DNA of 64,000 nucleotides from BOG-933 sp037147415 (GCA_037147415.1 JBAWVF010000001.1:1-64000); one strand, 5' to 3'; positions 43,439 to 52,769 are shown, counted from the first letter of the stretch. Numbers and translations: made by a program. Notes: generated by a model from the letters alone, not told the origin.

Positions 43439-45931
43439 TTACACCAGCGCTTTACTGAACGCCTGCAATAACATCTTGGTGTCTTTCGGCCGGTCCTGCC
43501 ACCGCAGAGCCAAACCACTCAGCAACACATCCTCGACCGCGGCCGGGATCACGACCCCGAGCGCACTCGGACGCGGCAGCACTTCGTCATTGCCCAGACG
43601 CGCGGTGGCGTCGGGCGGCGGACGGCCGGTAATCGCACAGTAGAATGTTGCACACAGCGCATAAACATCGGTCCACGATCCTTGATGGCCTTCGGTCGCG
43701 TATTGCTCGGGCGGCGCGTAGCCGCGCTTCAAAATCACGGTCAGCGAATTCGTCGCCTCGCCGACGCAATGACGGGCGGCCCCGAAGTCGAGTAACTTGG
43801 CTCCGCCGCCGTTGAGAAGAAAGATATTATCCGGGCTGATATCGCGATGAACCAGTCCCATCTGGTGGACATCATGGACCGCCTTGGCAATCGGAAGAAT
43901 CAGACTGAGCGCGCGCCGGTAATCGATGGTGCCGCCCTCTTCCAGCAGATGGCGCTGCAAGGTGCGGCCGATCAATAGCTCCATCACCATATAGGCGGTG
44001 GCATTGGCCTCGAACTGATCATGAACCCGGACGATTTCATTGACATCGCGGAGTTGCGCCAGAATCCGCGCCTCATCCAGAAATTTTTCGACGCCGTCGC
44101 GAAAGGTGAGCGACATGTCGTCGGTATAGGGCATCAGCGCGCCGGTGCCGGGGCTTCGACCGGCCAGACTGACCGGGAAATACTCCTTGACCGCGATTTT
44201 GACCTCAAGCCGCTCATCCCAGCCGATATAGGTGGCGCCGAACCCGCCCTGACCGATCAGCCGGCCGACAACATAACGCTCCTGAAGTATGCTGCCCGGC
44301 TGAAGATGCACGCCCGGGCGCGGCGCCTCCGATTCATCATGGCCGCACACCATGCACATCCCGTTGCCGCTTTTCGACTCAAAGCAGTTGGGACAACGAT
44401 GGCGGCCGAAACGCGCGATCAGATGCGTGTCACGCCGGGGTACGGCGGCAACCGGCTTAGTGACACCGGCGGCGGTCAGAAGTGCGGTGGCCGGGAGTTG
44501 TTCGGTGCCCTTGGCGACACCCAGCCGGTTGATATGCTGTTCAATCAACAAGCCGCCACCGTATTCCGTCACCAGACCGGCCGCGATCACGGTGTTCAGG
44601 CATCGGGCGCGACGGGTCACGTCGAGCTCGGCCTTGTCCATCAGCTCCAGAAAGCTGCCGCGGGTAACAAAGTCGTCAATCAGCCCGCCGATCCGGTCAC
44701 GCAGCCGGTCCTTGACCTCACGCGGGTAGCCGGTGCGTTCAAAAGCGGCGATGGCGTGATCCAGCCCTTCCCGCAATCCCTTCGGATCGAACGGCTTGAA
44801 CACGCTGCTTTCAAGCAGCAAGGTGTTGTTGCCCAGCGTTTCGACCGACATCACCAACTCGTTCATGACCTTCACCCCCTGTTCGGAGGCGGCGATCGCA
44901 GCGAGAAATTGCAAGCGGCTGAACAGGTTGGGCAAGGTCTCGACCACACCCTGCATGGCAAGACGCAGCGCCGACGCTCCGCCCTGTTCCAGTCGGCGGG
45001 CGTAGCGCGTGACCAAAGCTTCGGCCATGCCGGGTCCACCCGCCACACCCGCAGGCGTAACCACGGTGAACAGAGTGCCGTGAAAGGCGGTAATATCCTC
45101 CTCGCGCCGACCAGAGCCCAGCGGCTGGCCGGTACGCAATTGGCGGCGCGCCCGATCGAGCAGCACGGCGCGGGCTTGCGGCAAAAAACCCGCCCGCAAC
45201 AGATCGTTAAGCGCATATTCACATTGATTTGAGGCGTCGGCCGGGCGCGGCATCTCGGTCAGGGCCAAGTCCAGGGTTCGCCGAATCGCGACCCCGAGCA
45301 GCGGGGTCACCCCGAGCAGCTCGCTTATCAACGACGGGATACCGAGAAGATCGGCAATCCCGCTGTCGAGCAGCGCCGCGACTCGGCCGCTGGCATCGTC
45401 GCTTGCCAGACTAACCAGAAACGACAGTTTTTTGGACCAACCGCGGATACCGACCAGATCCCGGCAGACCGCGGCCACCAGCAAATAATCAGCTTCGGCC
45501 GACTCGCCGGGCTGCATGCCCTTATCGCGCAGAAGCAAGGCAAAGGGCGGCCCCTTGGCGGCCAGTTCCGCCAAGGTTTTTTCAGCTTTGGCGGCGCGCG
45601 ACCGGATCAGGTCGACGGCGGCGGACAGGGCCTCCCGCCGCTCTTTCAGCGTGTTGCCGGGAATCTTGGCTTGAAGGGTTGCGGCCCCGGTTATCGCCGC
45701 GTCGAGCGTAGAGGGCTGTGCCGTCAACGCCTTAACGGCTTTACAATTGTGCAGCAACTCGGTCGGGGTCAAGCCCTGCGGCTCAAGATAGGACCGTAAT
45801 AAATGGCCGATCGCCTGTCGGCTGGCGGGACCGTAATAGTCTTCAAACTCGGCGCACAGCGCAATCTCATCCAGGCTGCCGGCGACGGCACCCGAAGCGG
45901 CGGTCAAAGGTGCAGAGGTTTTTCCGTTCAT
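43439..45931 (-). CDS. serine/threonine protein kinase with long unknown N-terminal region and zinc ribbon
   Basis: A protein of 830 residues. Residues 1-500 are mostly helical, rich in Ala and Leu, and match no family I recognise. A zinc ribbon follows at about 513-529 (CPNC...CMVCG). The kinase domain (about 550-830) is complete: Gly loop GQGGFGATYIG, Lys582 in IAVKEYFP, catalytic loop HRDISPDN (695-702; Ser replaces the usual Lys), DFGAAR at 715-720 and the APPEQY activation-segment end. No transmembrane helix is seen, so it is cytosolic. The ATG at 45931 avoids overlap with gloA; a TTG at 45955 is the alternative. Confidence 0.9.
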   Translation of the reverse strand: MNGKTSAPLTAASGAVAGSLDEIALCAEFEDYYGPASRQAIGHLLRSYLEPQGLTPTELLHNCKAVKALTAQPSTLDAAITGAATLQAKIPGNTLKERREALSAAVDLIRSRAAKAEKTLAELAAKGPPFALLLRDKGMQPGESAEADYLLVAAVCRDLVGIRGWSKKLSFLVSLASDDASGRVAALLDSGIADLLGIPSLISELLGVTPLLGVAIRRTLDLALTEMPRPADASNQCEYALNDLLRAGFLPQARAVLLDRARRQLRTGQPLGSGRREEDITAFHGTLFTVVTPAGVAGGPGMAEALVTRYARRLEQGGASALRLAMQGVVETLPNLFSRLQFLAAIAASEQGVKVMNELVMSVETLGNNTLLLESSVFKPFDPKGLREGLDHAIAAFERTGYPREVKDRLRDRIGGLIDDFVTRGSFLELMDKAELDVTRRARCLNTVIAAGLVTEYGGGLLIEQHINRLGVAKGTEQLPATALLTAAGVTKPVAAVPRRDTHLIARFGRHRCPNCFESKSGNGMCMVCGHDESEAPRPGVHLQPGSILQERYVVGRLIGQGGFGATYIGWDERLEVKIAVKEYFPVSLAGRSPGTGALMPYTDDMSLTFRDGVEKFLDEARILAQLRDVNEIVRVHDQFEANATAYMVMELLIGRTLQRHLLEEGGTIDYRRALSLILPIAKAVHDVHQMGLVHRDISPDNIFLLNGGGAKLLDFGAARHCVGEATNSLTVILKRGYAPPEQYATEGHQGSWTDVYALCATFYCAITGRPPPDATARLGNDEVLPRPSALGVVIPAAVEDVLLSGLALRWQDRPKDTKMLLQAFSKALV

Positions 45932-45941
45932 GGGCGGAAGA

Positions 45942-46349
45942 TCAGTGCCGTTCAATCAGTTCAATTCGGTAACCGTCCGGGTCTTCGACAAAGGCGATCA
46001 CGGTGCTGCCATGCTTCATCGGTCCCGGCGGGCGGGGAATCACGGCGCCGGCTGCGGCCAGACGCTCGCAGGTTCCATAGATGTCGGCAACCCCGATGGC
46101 GATATGGCCGAAGCCGCTACCGATCGTATAGGGCTCCGCCTGGTCCCAGTTCCAGGTCAGCTCGATCGTCGCCCCGTCGGCCTCGCGGCCATAGCCGACG
46201 AAGGCCAGGGTAAAGCGGCCGCCCTCATAGTCGGTGCGCCTCAACACTGTCATACCGAGCAGGTTTGTATAGAAATGAATCGAGCGGTCGAGATCGAACA
46301 CTCTGATCATGGCATGCAATACTCTTGGCTCGACCACGATCCCCTCCAT
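45942..46349 (-). CDS. gloA: lactoylglutathione lyase (glyoxalase I)
   Basis: A VOC-fold enzyme of 135 residues that isomerises the methylglyoxal-glutathione hemithioacetal. Metal ligands are visible in VLHAMIRVFDLDRSI (His), TIELTWNW (Glu), FGHIAIGVADI (His) and GYRIELIER (Glu). A GTG four codons in (46337) has GGAGG 5 bases upstream and is a good alternative start. It lies 6 bp after lpxB and ahead of the kinase gene. gloB is elsewhere, at 15509. Confidence 0.95.
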   Translation of the reverse strand: MEGIVVEPRVLHAMIRVFDLDRSIHFYTNLLGMTVLRRTDYEGGRFTLAFVGYGREADGATIELTWNWDQAEPYTIGSGFGHIAIGVADIYGTCERLAAAGAVIPRPPGPMKHGSTVIAFVEDPDGYRIELIERH

Positions 46350-46355
46350 TCTTCC

Positions 46356-47531
46356 TCAGTTTGCCACGGCAAGCCGCCATACCACCTCGGCGGCACGCCG
46401 GCTCGGCGCCATTCCGCCCGCACCCAACCAACGCTCGACAGCGTCCAAGCCCTCGATCTGAGCCAGCCGGGCCGCCGGGTCATCCAACAAGCGCGAAATC
46501 TCTTGCGCCAGCTTGGCCGGTTTGCAGTTGTCCTGCAACAGTTCCGGCACCAGCGCACGATCATGCATGATATTTACCAGATTAACGAACTTAGTTTGAA
46601 TCAAGTGGCGATAAAGAGCATGAGTCAGTGGATTCAGGCGATAGGCGATGACCGCAGGCAAGCGGGCCAACGCCAGTTCCAGCGCCACCGTGCCCGACGC
46701 CGCCAAGGCCGCCGCGCCGGCCGCGAATGCATCGTATTTTTCGGTGTCGCCCTCGGTAACGATAACCCGCACCGGCCAACCGGCAACCGCTTTTCTCACC
46801 GTATCGGCAACATGCGAAAGGGTCGGCACCACGGCAACCAAGTTCGGATAGCGCGGCGCGAGCAAGGCCAGCGTCGCCTTGAAATCGGGGAGCAAGCGCC
46901 GCAGTTCGGTGGTTCGGCTGCCCGGCAGCACCACCAGCACCCGATCCTCGGGTGAAAGGCCGTGACGGGATCGAAACCCCGCGCCGTCACCCCGACCGGC
47001 GCCGCTTTCAATAATGGAGTGCCCGACAAAGGTGCAGGACAGGCCCTCGCGCTCGAACCAGGGCGGCTCGAACGGCAACAACACCAACAAATGGTCGAGA
47101 AAAGCGGCGATCTTGCGGGCCCGCTCCGGGCGCCACGCCCACACCGTCGGCGCGACATAATGAATGAGCGGGATATCTCGCATTGCCTGCGCGCCGTGAC
47201 GCAGGCGCTTCCCGATCCGAAAGGTAAAGCCCGGCGAATCGATCGTCACCACCACGTCGGGTTTGATGGTCCGAACCGCGGCAACGGTTTGATTGAGCCG
47301 GGCGATCAGGCGCGGCAGCTTGGGCAGCAATTCCAACACGCCGAACAGAGCTAACTCGGCCATGGGAAATAAAGTATCGAGGCCCTCGGCAACCATGCGC
47401 TCGCCCCCGACCCCGACAAACAGAACCGGCCGGTCGGCGATCGCTTTCAGCCCGACCATCAAACGGGCGCCCAACAGATCGCCCGACGGCTCGCCCGCCA
47501 CCAAAAACACGGTGAGAGGCGTCGTCGTCAT
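46356..47531 (-). CDS. lpxB: lipid-A-disaccharide synthase
   Basis: A GT19 glycosyltransferase of 391 residues that joins UDP-diacylglucosamine and lipid X at the inner membrane. It shows VFLVAGEPSGDLLGARLM at the start, then VVTIDSPGFTFRIGKRLR, HYVAPTVWAWRPERARKIAAFLDHLLVLLPFEPPWFE and VLPGSRTTELRRLLP. The C-terminal AASGTVALELALARLPAVIAYR is the nucleotide-sugar site. It overlaps lpxI by 4 bp. It is the last lipid A gene of the cluster. Confidence 0.97.
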   Translation of the reverse strand: MTTTPLTVFLVAGEPSGDLLGARLMVGLKAIADRPVLFVGVGGERMVAEGLDTLFPMAELALFGVLELLPKLPRLIARLNQTVAAVRTIKPDVVVTIDSPGFTFRIGKRLRHGAQAMRDIPLIHYVAPTVWAWRPERARKIAAFLDHLLVLLPFEPPWFEREGLSCTFVGHSIIESGAGRGDGAGFRSRHGLSPEDRVLVVLPGSRTTELRRLLPDFKATLALLAPRYPNLVAVVPTLSHVADTVRKAVAGWPVRVIVTEGDTEKYDAFAAGAAALAASGTVALELALARLPAVIAYRLNPLTHALYRHLIQTKFVNLVNIMHDRALVPELLQDNCKPAKLAQEISRLLDDPAARLAQIEGLDAVERWLGAGGMAPSRRAAEVVWRLAVAN

Positions 47532-48382
47532 GGCACGCCTGCCGAATTTCCGGTTTCGGGTTCAGCCTCAATTGCAATTCCGGTCACGAACAAGCCGGCA
47601 CGATCCGCCGTCGCAATCATCTCGGCCCGGTCCATCACTAAGGTGCCACCGGCCTCAACCGCAATGCCGCGCAGACCGGCGGCGGCGGCGGAATGGATGG
47701 TGGCGAGACCGACCGTCGGCAGGTCAAGCCGGCGATCCTGTTGCGGCTTCTTGAGTTTGACCAATACGCCGCCGGGGCCGTCTCGACGCAATCCGCCACA
47801 GCGTTCAATCAAGGCGTCGGTGCCTTCGATACCTTCAACCCCGAGCACCAACCCCTGTTGAACGATCACCGCCTGTCCGACATCGAGTCGGCCTAAAGTC
47901 CGGGCGACCTCGATGCCGCGGGCGATATCGGCTTCGGCAACCTCGTCGGGGCGCGTCGAGCCGAGCAAACCGTGCGGCGCCAGCAAGTCGCGCACGAGGT
48001 CCTGAATCCCGATGATCCGGAATCCCTCCTCCTCCAAGCTGCGCGCCGCCGCGCGAAGGATGCCGTCATCGCCGAGCGCACGGGCGCCGACCTTGGCCAG
48101 AAACACGGCAACGCGCCAGTCGGGGCGAATTTCGCTGAAGGTCGGACGCCGCACCGGACCGGCAAAGACCAGTTCGCGAACGTCATGACGCCGTAAGAAA
48201 TCGAGAATGGTCGAGGCGGCGCCGAAGCGCGACCACAGATGAACCCGCCCCTGCACGGTGGCCGGATCGGTGTGGCCTTCGAAGGCAATAATGACGACCT
48301 CGCGGCCGGCACCACGTGCGGCCTCCGCCAAGCGGGCCGGCAGGGTACCGCCCCCGGCCAGAATTCCGAGCTTAGCCGCCAT
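47528..48382 (-). CDS. lpxI: UDP-2,3-diacylglucosamine diphosphatase LpxI
   Basis: The alphaproteobacterial replacement for LpxH, 284 residues, forming lipid X from UDP-2,3-diacylglucosamine. It starts MAAKLGILAGGGTLPARLAEAA. Other LpxI features are FAGPVRRPTFSEIRPDWR, LGDDGILRAAARSLEEEGF, GQAVIVQQGLVLGVEGIEGTDALIERC and DLPTVGLATIHSAAAAGL. It overlaps lpxA by 11 bp and lpxB by 4 bp. The open frame extends 84 codons upstream but only through lpxA. Confidence 0.95.
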   Translation of the reverse strand: MAAKLGILAGGGTLPARLAEAARGAGREVVIIAFEGHTDPATVQGRVHLWSRFGAASTILDFLRRHDVRELVFAGPVRRPTFSEIRPDWRVAVFLAKVGARALGDDGILRAAARSLEEEGFRIIGIQDLVRDLLAPHGLLGSTRPDEVAEADIARGIEVARTLGRLDVGQAVIVQQGLVLGVEGIEGTDALIERCGGLRRDGPGGVLVKLKKPQQDRRLDLPTVGLATIHSAAAAGLRGIAVEAGGTLVMDRAEMIATADRAGLFVTGIAIEAEPETGNSAGVP

Positions 48383-49175
48383 TACCCGAACGCGGTTGGC
48401 AAACGGCACGGGAAGTCTTGGTCCGGATAAAGCCGACAATATCACTGACCGCCGGATTGTGCTGGAACGAGCGCGCGGTTTCATCGACCCGTTCCGCCAA
48501 GGTACCCTCCGGCCCGAACAGCATGCGATAGGCGGCGCGCAAGGCCTGAATATCTTCCCGGCTGTAGCCGCGCCGCTCCAACCCGACCAGATTAAGGCCC
48601 GACAGGCGCGCGCGCTCCCCCATAACCAAGCCATAGGGAATCACATCATTTTCGACGCCGGACATGCCGCCGATCATGGCATGGTGGCCGATGCGCACAA
48701 ACTGATGAACCGCGCTGAGCCCACCCAGAATCGCATAATCCCCGACCGTTACATGCCCGGCCAACGTGGCATTATTGGCAAGAATAACATGGTCGCCCAG
48801 AATACAATCATGAGCAACATGAGCCCCGACCATGAACAAGCCGTCGGAACCGACCCTGGTTTGCAGGCCGCCGCCCTCGGTCCCAGGATTCATGGTGACA
48901 TGCTCCCGAATCCGGTTATTGGCGCCGATAGCCAATGTCGAGGGCTCGCCCCGATACTTCAAGTCCTGGGGCGGCGTGCCGAGCACGGCGAACGGATAGA
49001 TAATCGTGCCCGCGCCGACCGTCGTGCAACCGTCCACCACCACATGCGAGATCAGTTGAACCGCGTCCCCCAGTTCAACCTCGGGGCCGACGCAGCAAAA
49101 CGGGCCGATCCGGACTCCCCGGCCGAGACGTGCCGCCGGATCAACAACCGCTGCGGGATGAATAGCGACGGTCAT
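48372..49175 (-). CDS. lpxA: UDP-N-acetylglucosamine O-acyltransferase
   Basis: Left-handed beta-helix acyltransferase of 267 residues for the first step of lipid A synthesis. Hexapeptide repeats run from HPAAVVDPAARLG to about residue 185. The catalytic His is in GAHVAHDCILGDH (H122, equivalent to E. coli H125). The C-terminal helical part has NLVGLERRGYSREDIQALRAAYRMLF. The start MTVAIHP overlaps fabZ by 4 bp. Lipid A acyl-chain length cannot be inferred reliably. Confidence 0.97.
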   Translation of the reverse strand: MTVAIHPAAVVDPAARLGRGVRIGPFCCVGPEVELGDAVQLISHVVVDGCTTVGAGTIIYPFAVLGTPPQDLKYRGEPSTLAIGANNRIREHVTMNPGTEGGGLQTRVGSDGLFMVGAHVAHDCILGDHVILANNATLAGHVTVGDYAILGGLSAVHQFVRIGHHAMIGGMSGVENDVIPYGLVMGERARLSGLNLVGLERRGYSREDIQALRAAYRMLFGPEGTLAERVDETARSFQHNPAVSDIVGFIRTKTSRAVCQPRSGNGG

Positions 49176-49642
49176 CGATCGTTCAGGATCATGGCTGCAT
49201 AGGTGGCCTCGGCGCAAAGAACGTCGCCGACCTTGGCCTCACCCTTGAATTTCCAGACATTGCCGCGCTGCCGCTGTTTGGTCACATGCACGCGCACGGA
49301 GTCACCCGGGCCGACCGGTTTGCGAAAGCGGGCCTCGTCAATGGTCATGAAGTAAACCAATTTGCCTTCGGCCTCGGGCCCGAGCGTCGCCACCACCAGC
49401 ACCGCGGCGGTTTGCGCCATGGATTCGATGATCATGACACCGGGCATAACCGGGCGCTGGGGAAAATGGCCCTGGAAAAAAGGCTCATTGATGGTGACGT
49501 TCTTAATGCCGACGGCGCTTTCGCCGCGCACGACATCGACCACCCGGTCGATCATCAACATCGGATAACGGTGCGGAATCATTTGCATGACCCGTGTGAT
49601 GTCAATTTCGGACATCTCGTTCATTTCCGCCACCGCCTCCAT
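49172..49642 (-). CDS. fabZ: 3-hydroxyacyl-[acyl-carrier-protein] dehydratase FabZ
   Basis: Hot-dog-fold dehydratase of fatty acid synthesis, 156 residues. Catalytic residues are H59 in FFQGHFPQRPVMPG and E73 in MIIESMAQ. The N-terminal IPHRYPMLMIDRV is the family start. Three in-frame ATGs (49642, 49624, 49615) are possible; the first has no clear ribosome site, so the protein may be 6-9 residues shorter. In most relatives lpxD directly precedes it; here a 227-bp non-coding gap does. Confidence 0.96.
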   Translation of the reverse strand: MEAVAEMNEMSEIDITRVMQMIPHRYPMLMIDRVVDVVRGESAVGIKNVTINEPFFQGHFPQRPVMPGVMIIESMAQTAAVLVVATLGPEAEGKLVYFMTIDEARFRKPVGPGDSVRVHVTKQRQRGNVWKFKGEAKVGDVLCAEATYAAMILNDR

Positions 49643-49850
49643 CTCGAAACCGCCCCCTCAATGATGTCGCGTCAGGTTATAATTTCACGTTAGGCATTGA
49701 GTAACCGATTCACGTTATCGCCGAGCCACCACTCCCGGCGCCCCATCCCTTTTGCCTGAAAACGCTGTGCTAATCAACCCCCGGCGGCTCTCGCGCCCCA
49801 GCTTCGGTGAAGTAGGACCGAATGAAGTGAGGCGCGAAATCGCGGGTGCC

Positions 49851-49879
49851 GGTTAGTTTCGTATGGCGGTTAGTTTCGT
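49851..49879. repeat. 17-bp-period direct repeat over the ompH stop codon
   Basis: GGTTAGTTTCGT occurs at 49851-49862 and 49868-49879. On the minus strand each reads ACGAAACTAACC; the copy at 49868 contains the ompH stop (TAA, 49870-49872) and the other follows downstream in a different frame. The rest of the ompH-fabZ gap shows no gene. Confidence 0.85.
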
Positions 49880-50439
49880 GAGGAAGGAATCTTGACCGCG
49901 ACCGACGGCATTTTCCGATTAAGCCGCTCCAGTGCTTCCTTGGTGATTTCCATCGTCTTCTCGACGATGACCACCTGTTGTTTCGTCAGCACGAGATTGA
50001 CGCCGGATTCTTCAGCCATCGCCGCGACAACCTCAAGCAAAGCGCCCTGAAGCGTCCGCCCGGCCTCGTTGACACCCTGATCGATCGCTTTCTGGCGGCC
50101 CTGAGCCTCCCGCTGGAAATCCATGACCTGCTTTTCGAAGTCACGCCGTTTCTTGCCGAAGGCATCTTCCGACAAGGAGCTGCGCTGGCGTGCCAATTCC
50201 TGCTCACCCTGACGCAACCGCTCCTCGCGACCGGACAGCTCCTTGCTCAGAGATTCGCGCTGCCGCTTGAATTCATTCTCAATGCCCTTCCCTGCGCTCG
50301 ACTCGTGAAGGATGTATTGCACATCAACCACGGCGATCACCGGAGTCTTCATGTCCGCTCGGGCCTGACCCGTCGGAACCGTTACCGCGAAAGCGACCGC
50401 TGCCGCCGTCGCTACCGAACGCATGATTCTTGTCATCAT
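49870..50439 (-). CDS. ompH: periplasmic chaperone OmpH/Skp
   Basis: A 189-residue Skp-like chaperone for unfolded outer-membrane proteins. The signal peptide is MMTRIMRSVATAAAVAFAVTVPTGQARA. The body is IAVVDVQYILHESSAGKGI, then a long coiled coil of charged heptads (about 55-130), then the beta-strand VNLVLTKQQVVIV. It follows bamA by 2 bp, the classic bamA-ompH pair. Confidence 0.94.
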   Translation of the reverse strand: MMTRIMRSVATAAAVAFAVTVPTGQARADMKTPVIAVVDVQYILHESSAGKGIENEFKRQRESLSKELSGREERLRQGEQELARQRSSLSEDAFGKKRRDFEKQVMDFQREAQGRQKAIDQGVNEAGRTLQGALLEVVAAMAEESGVNLVLTKQQVVIVEKTMEITKEALERLNRKMPSVAVKIPSSRN

Positions 50440-50441
50440 GA

Positions 50442-52769
50442 TTAGAACCTGGTGCCAAAGTTAAAGCGAAAATTTTCGACCTTATCATAGCTTTGCTTCG
50501 CGATCGGGATCGCGAAGTCAACACCGACCGGCCCCATCGGTGAACGCCACTGCAAGCCGAGACCACCGGCGGCGCGGATCGAACCGATATCCTTCACGTT
50601 CGGATCGGTCACGCCACTGCCGGTAAGGGTGCCCGCATCGGTAAAGGCGTGACCGGAAAGACCAAGCTCCTCGGGCAAACCCAACGGGAAGCGAAGCTCG
50701 ACCGTACCACGGTAGAACTGCGTGCCACCCAAAGCGTCACCGGTTGTGATGTCACGCGCGCCGATACCGGCAATCCGGAAGCCGCGCAGCGTGTCGCCAC
50801 CGATAAAGAAACGGTCGGCAATAAAGACGGTCTTATCAAGTGAAGCGACGTAGCCGGCTTCACCGCCGACGCTGGCAACCCAGCGGTCCCAGCCCGGAAC
50901 CGTTTGATAGTAGGTGCCCGACCCCCTGGTCCGTACGAAATTGGCGCTGCCGCCAAGCCCGGCCAGATCGGTGGAAAGTTTCATCACATAGCCGCTCGAC
51001 GGATCGATCTTGCTGTTACGCCGGTCGTAGATCAGCTCCTGCCCGATCATGGATACGCTGCGGGTGCCCTCTTGATCCTTGATGTAACGAGAGGCCCCGA
51101 ACGGAATATCGCTGATAGAGGTTTGCTGCATGCTGTAACGCAGGCGCTGGCGCAAATTTTCGGTCAAGGGATAACCGAAGTTAAAGCCGAAACCGGTATC
51201 GGTCTCGGAATACGAGCTGTAGGTCTGGTTATCACGAACCGTGCGGAACAGATCGACCCCGGCCGACAAATCGCGGTTGAGGAAATACGGCTCGGTGAAC
51301 GAAACGTCGTATTGCTGAGTCCGCTGCGAGATCATGGCGCCGAAGCGCAGTTGGCGACCGGTGCCGAGCAGATTGCGTTCAGAGATCGAAAAATCGCCGA
51401 GCGCACCATCCGTGGTCGAAAAGCCGGCACCCAACGAAACTTCGCCGGTGGACTGCTCGGTCACGTCAACCTGAACCACGGTCTGATCCGGCTGGGTGCC
51501 TTCAGTCGTGGTCACGCGAACCTTTTCAAAGAAATTGAGGTTTTTGACCCGCTCTTCCGAACGCTTCAGTTTCGCATTGTTGAAGGGGTCGCCTTCAGCC
51601 ACCGTCAGTTCACGACGGACGACGCGATCCAGGGTGCGCACGTTACCGGTAATGTCGATCCGCTCGACATAAACCCGCGGCCCTTCGTTGATCTCGAAAG
51701 TCAGATCGATGGTGTGCTCGTCGCGATGACGATCAACCCGGGGGCGAATGTCAACAAAGGCGTACTGCATCTCGCCAAGCGCCGTGGTCAGCTCGGTAAT
51801 CGTCTTTTCGACCTCGTTCGCGTCGTACCAGTCCCCTTCGGAGAAGGAGATTTTCCCGCGGAGCAGCTCCGGATCGAGATTCTTCAGGGTGGTGGTCAGA
51901 TTGACCTTGCCGAACTGATAGCGTTCGCCTTCCTCAACCGTAAAGGTGATGTAGAAAGCATCCCGCTCGGGCGTCAACTCGGCCACCGCCGAGACAACCC
52001 GGAAGTCGGCATAACCCTGGCCGAGATAGTATTTACGCAGCAATTCCTTGTCGTAATTCAGGCGGTCGGGGTCATAGGTGTCGTCACTGGACAAAAACCG
52101 GTACCAGTGGCTTTCCTTCGTTTGAAGCTGCCCCAACAATGTCGTGCGGCTGAACTTGTCGTTCCCGACGAAATTAATGCGCTCGACTTCCGTGCGTGCA
52201 CCCTCGTCGATTTCGAACACGAGATCGACGCGGTTCTGGTCGAGTTGGATGACTTTCGGCTCAACAGTCGCAGCAAAGCGCCCGTTGCGGCGATAAAGGT
52301 CGAGAATGCGCTGAACGTCGTTCTGAACCCGGGTGCGGGTAAAAACCACGCGCGGCCGGAGTTGCAACTCGCTAAGCAACTGATCTTCTTTAAGCCGCTT
52401 CGCCCCTTCGAAGGCGATTCGATTGATGATCGGATTTTCAACAACCCGCACCACCAAATCATCGCCCTCGCGCCGCAAGGCCACATCGGCAAAAAGACCG
52501 GTTGCAAACAGCGCCTTCAGCGACTGATCCAATTTTTCCGGGGAAAAGGAATCGCCCGGCTGCATCGCCAGGTAGGAGCGGATGGTCGACTCCTCAATAC
52601 GCTGCTTGCCTTCGACTCGGATCGCACGGACGATCCCGCCCTCCGACACTTGCGCGGCCATGACCGGCGCCACGGCTGCGCTCTCTGCGCGCGCATCCAC
52701 GCCCACGGCGGCAACCAGAGTGCATACAGCTAGAGCCGTCGGCACCCATTTCCCGAAATTGAGCTTCAA
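50442..52769 (-). CDS. bamA: outer-membrane protein assembly factor BamA
   Basis: An Omp85 protein of 775 residues, the core of the BAM complex. A signal peptide is followed by five POTRA domains (about 45-440; the first begins IVRAIRVEGKQRIEESTIRSYL). The 16-strand barrel contains the loop-6 motif (V/I)RGF as DTLRGFRIAG and ends with the C-terminal Phe in FNFGTRF, the sorting signal. It lies 26 bp after rseP and 2 bp before ompH. Confidence 0.97.
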   Translation of the reverse strand: MKLNFGKWVPTALAVCTLVAAVGVDARAESAAVAPVMAAQVSEGGIVRAIRVEGKQRIEESTIRSYLAMQPGDSFSPEKLDQSLKALFATGLFADVALRREGDDLVVRVVENPIINRIAFEGAKRLKEDQLLSELQLRPRVVFTRTRVQNDVQRILDLYRRNGRFAATVEPKVIQLDQNRVDLVFEIDEGARTEVERINFVGNDKFSRTTLLGQLQTKESHWYRFLSSDDTYDPDRLNYDKELLRKYYLGQGYADFRVVSAVAELTPERDAFYITFTVEEGERYQFGKVNLTTTLKNLDPELLRGKISFSEGDWYDANEVEKTITELTTALGEMQYAFVDIRPRVDRHRDEHTIDLTFEINEGPRVYVERIDITGNVRTLDRVVRRELTVAEGDPFNNAKLKRSEERVKNLNFFEKVRVTTTEGTQPDQTVVQVDVTEQSTGEVSLGAGFSTTDGALGDFSISERNLLGTGRQLRFGAMISQRTQQYDVSFTEPYFLNRDLSAGVDLFRTVRDNQTYSSYSETDTGFGFNFGYPLTENLRQRLRYSMQQTSISDIPFGASRYIKDQEGTRSVSMIGQELIYDRRNSKIDPSSGYVMKLSTDLAGLGGSANFVRTRGSGTYYQTVPGWDRWVASVGGEAGYVASLDKTVFIADRFFIGGDTLRGFRIAGIGARDITTGDALGGTQFYRGTVELRFPLGLPEELGLSGHAFTDAGTLTGSGVTDPNVKDIGSIRAAGGLGLQWRSPMGPVGVDFAIPIAKQSYDKVENFRFNFGTRF

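Noticed and set aside
48383..48634. 84-codon extension of lpxI
   Set aside because: It runs through the end of lpxA in another frame; LpxI proteins begin at the KLGILAGGG segment.
50904..52733. 609-codon plus-strand open frame opposite bamA
   Set aside because: Stop-free only because of GC-rich codon use in bamA; it has no recognisable domain or ribosome site.
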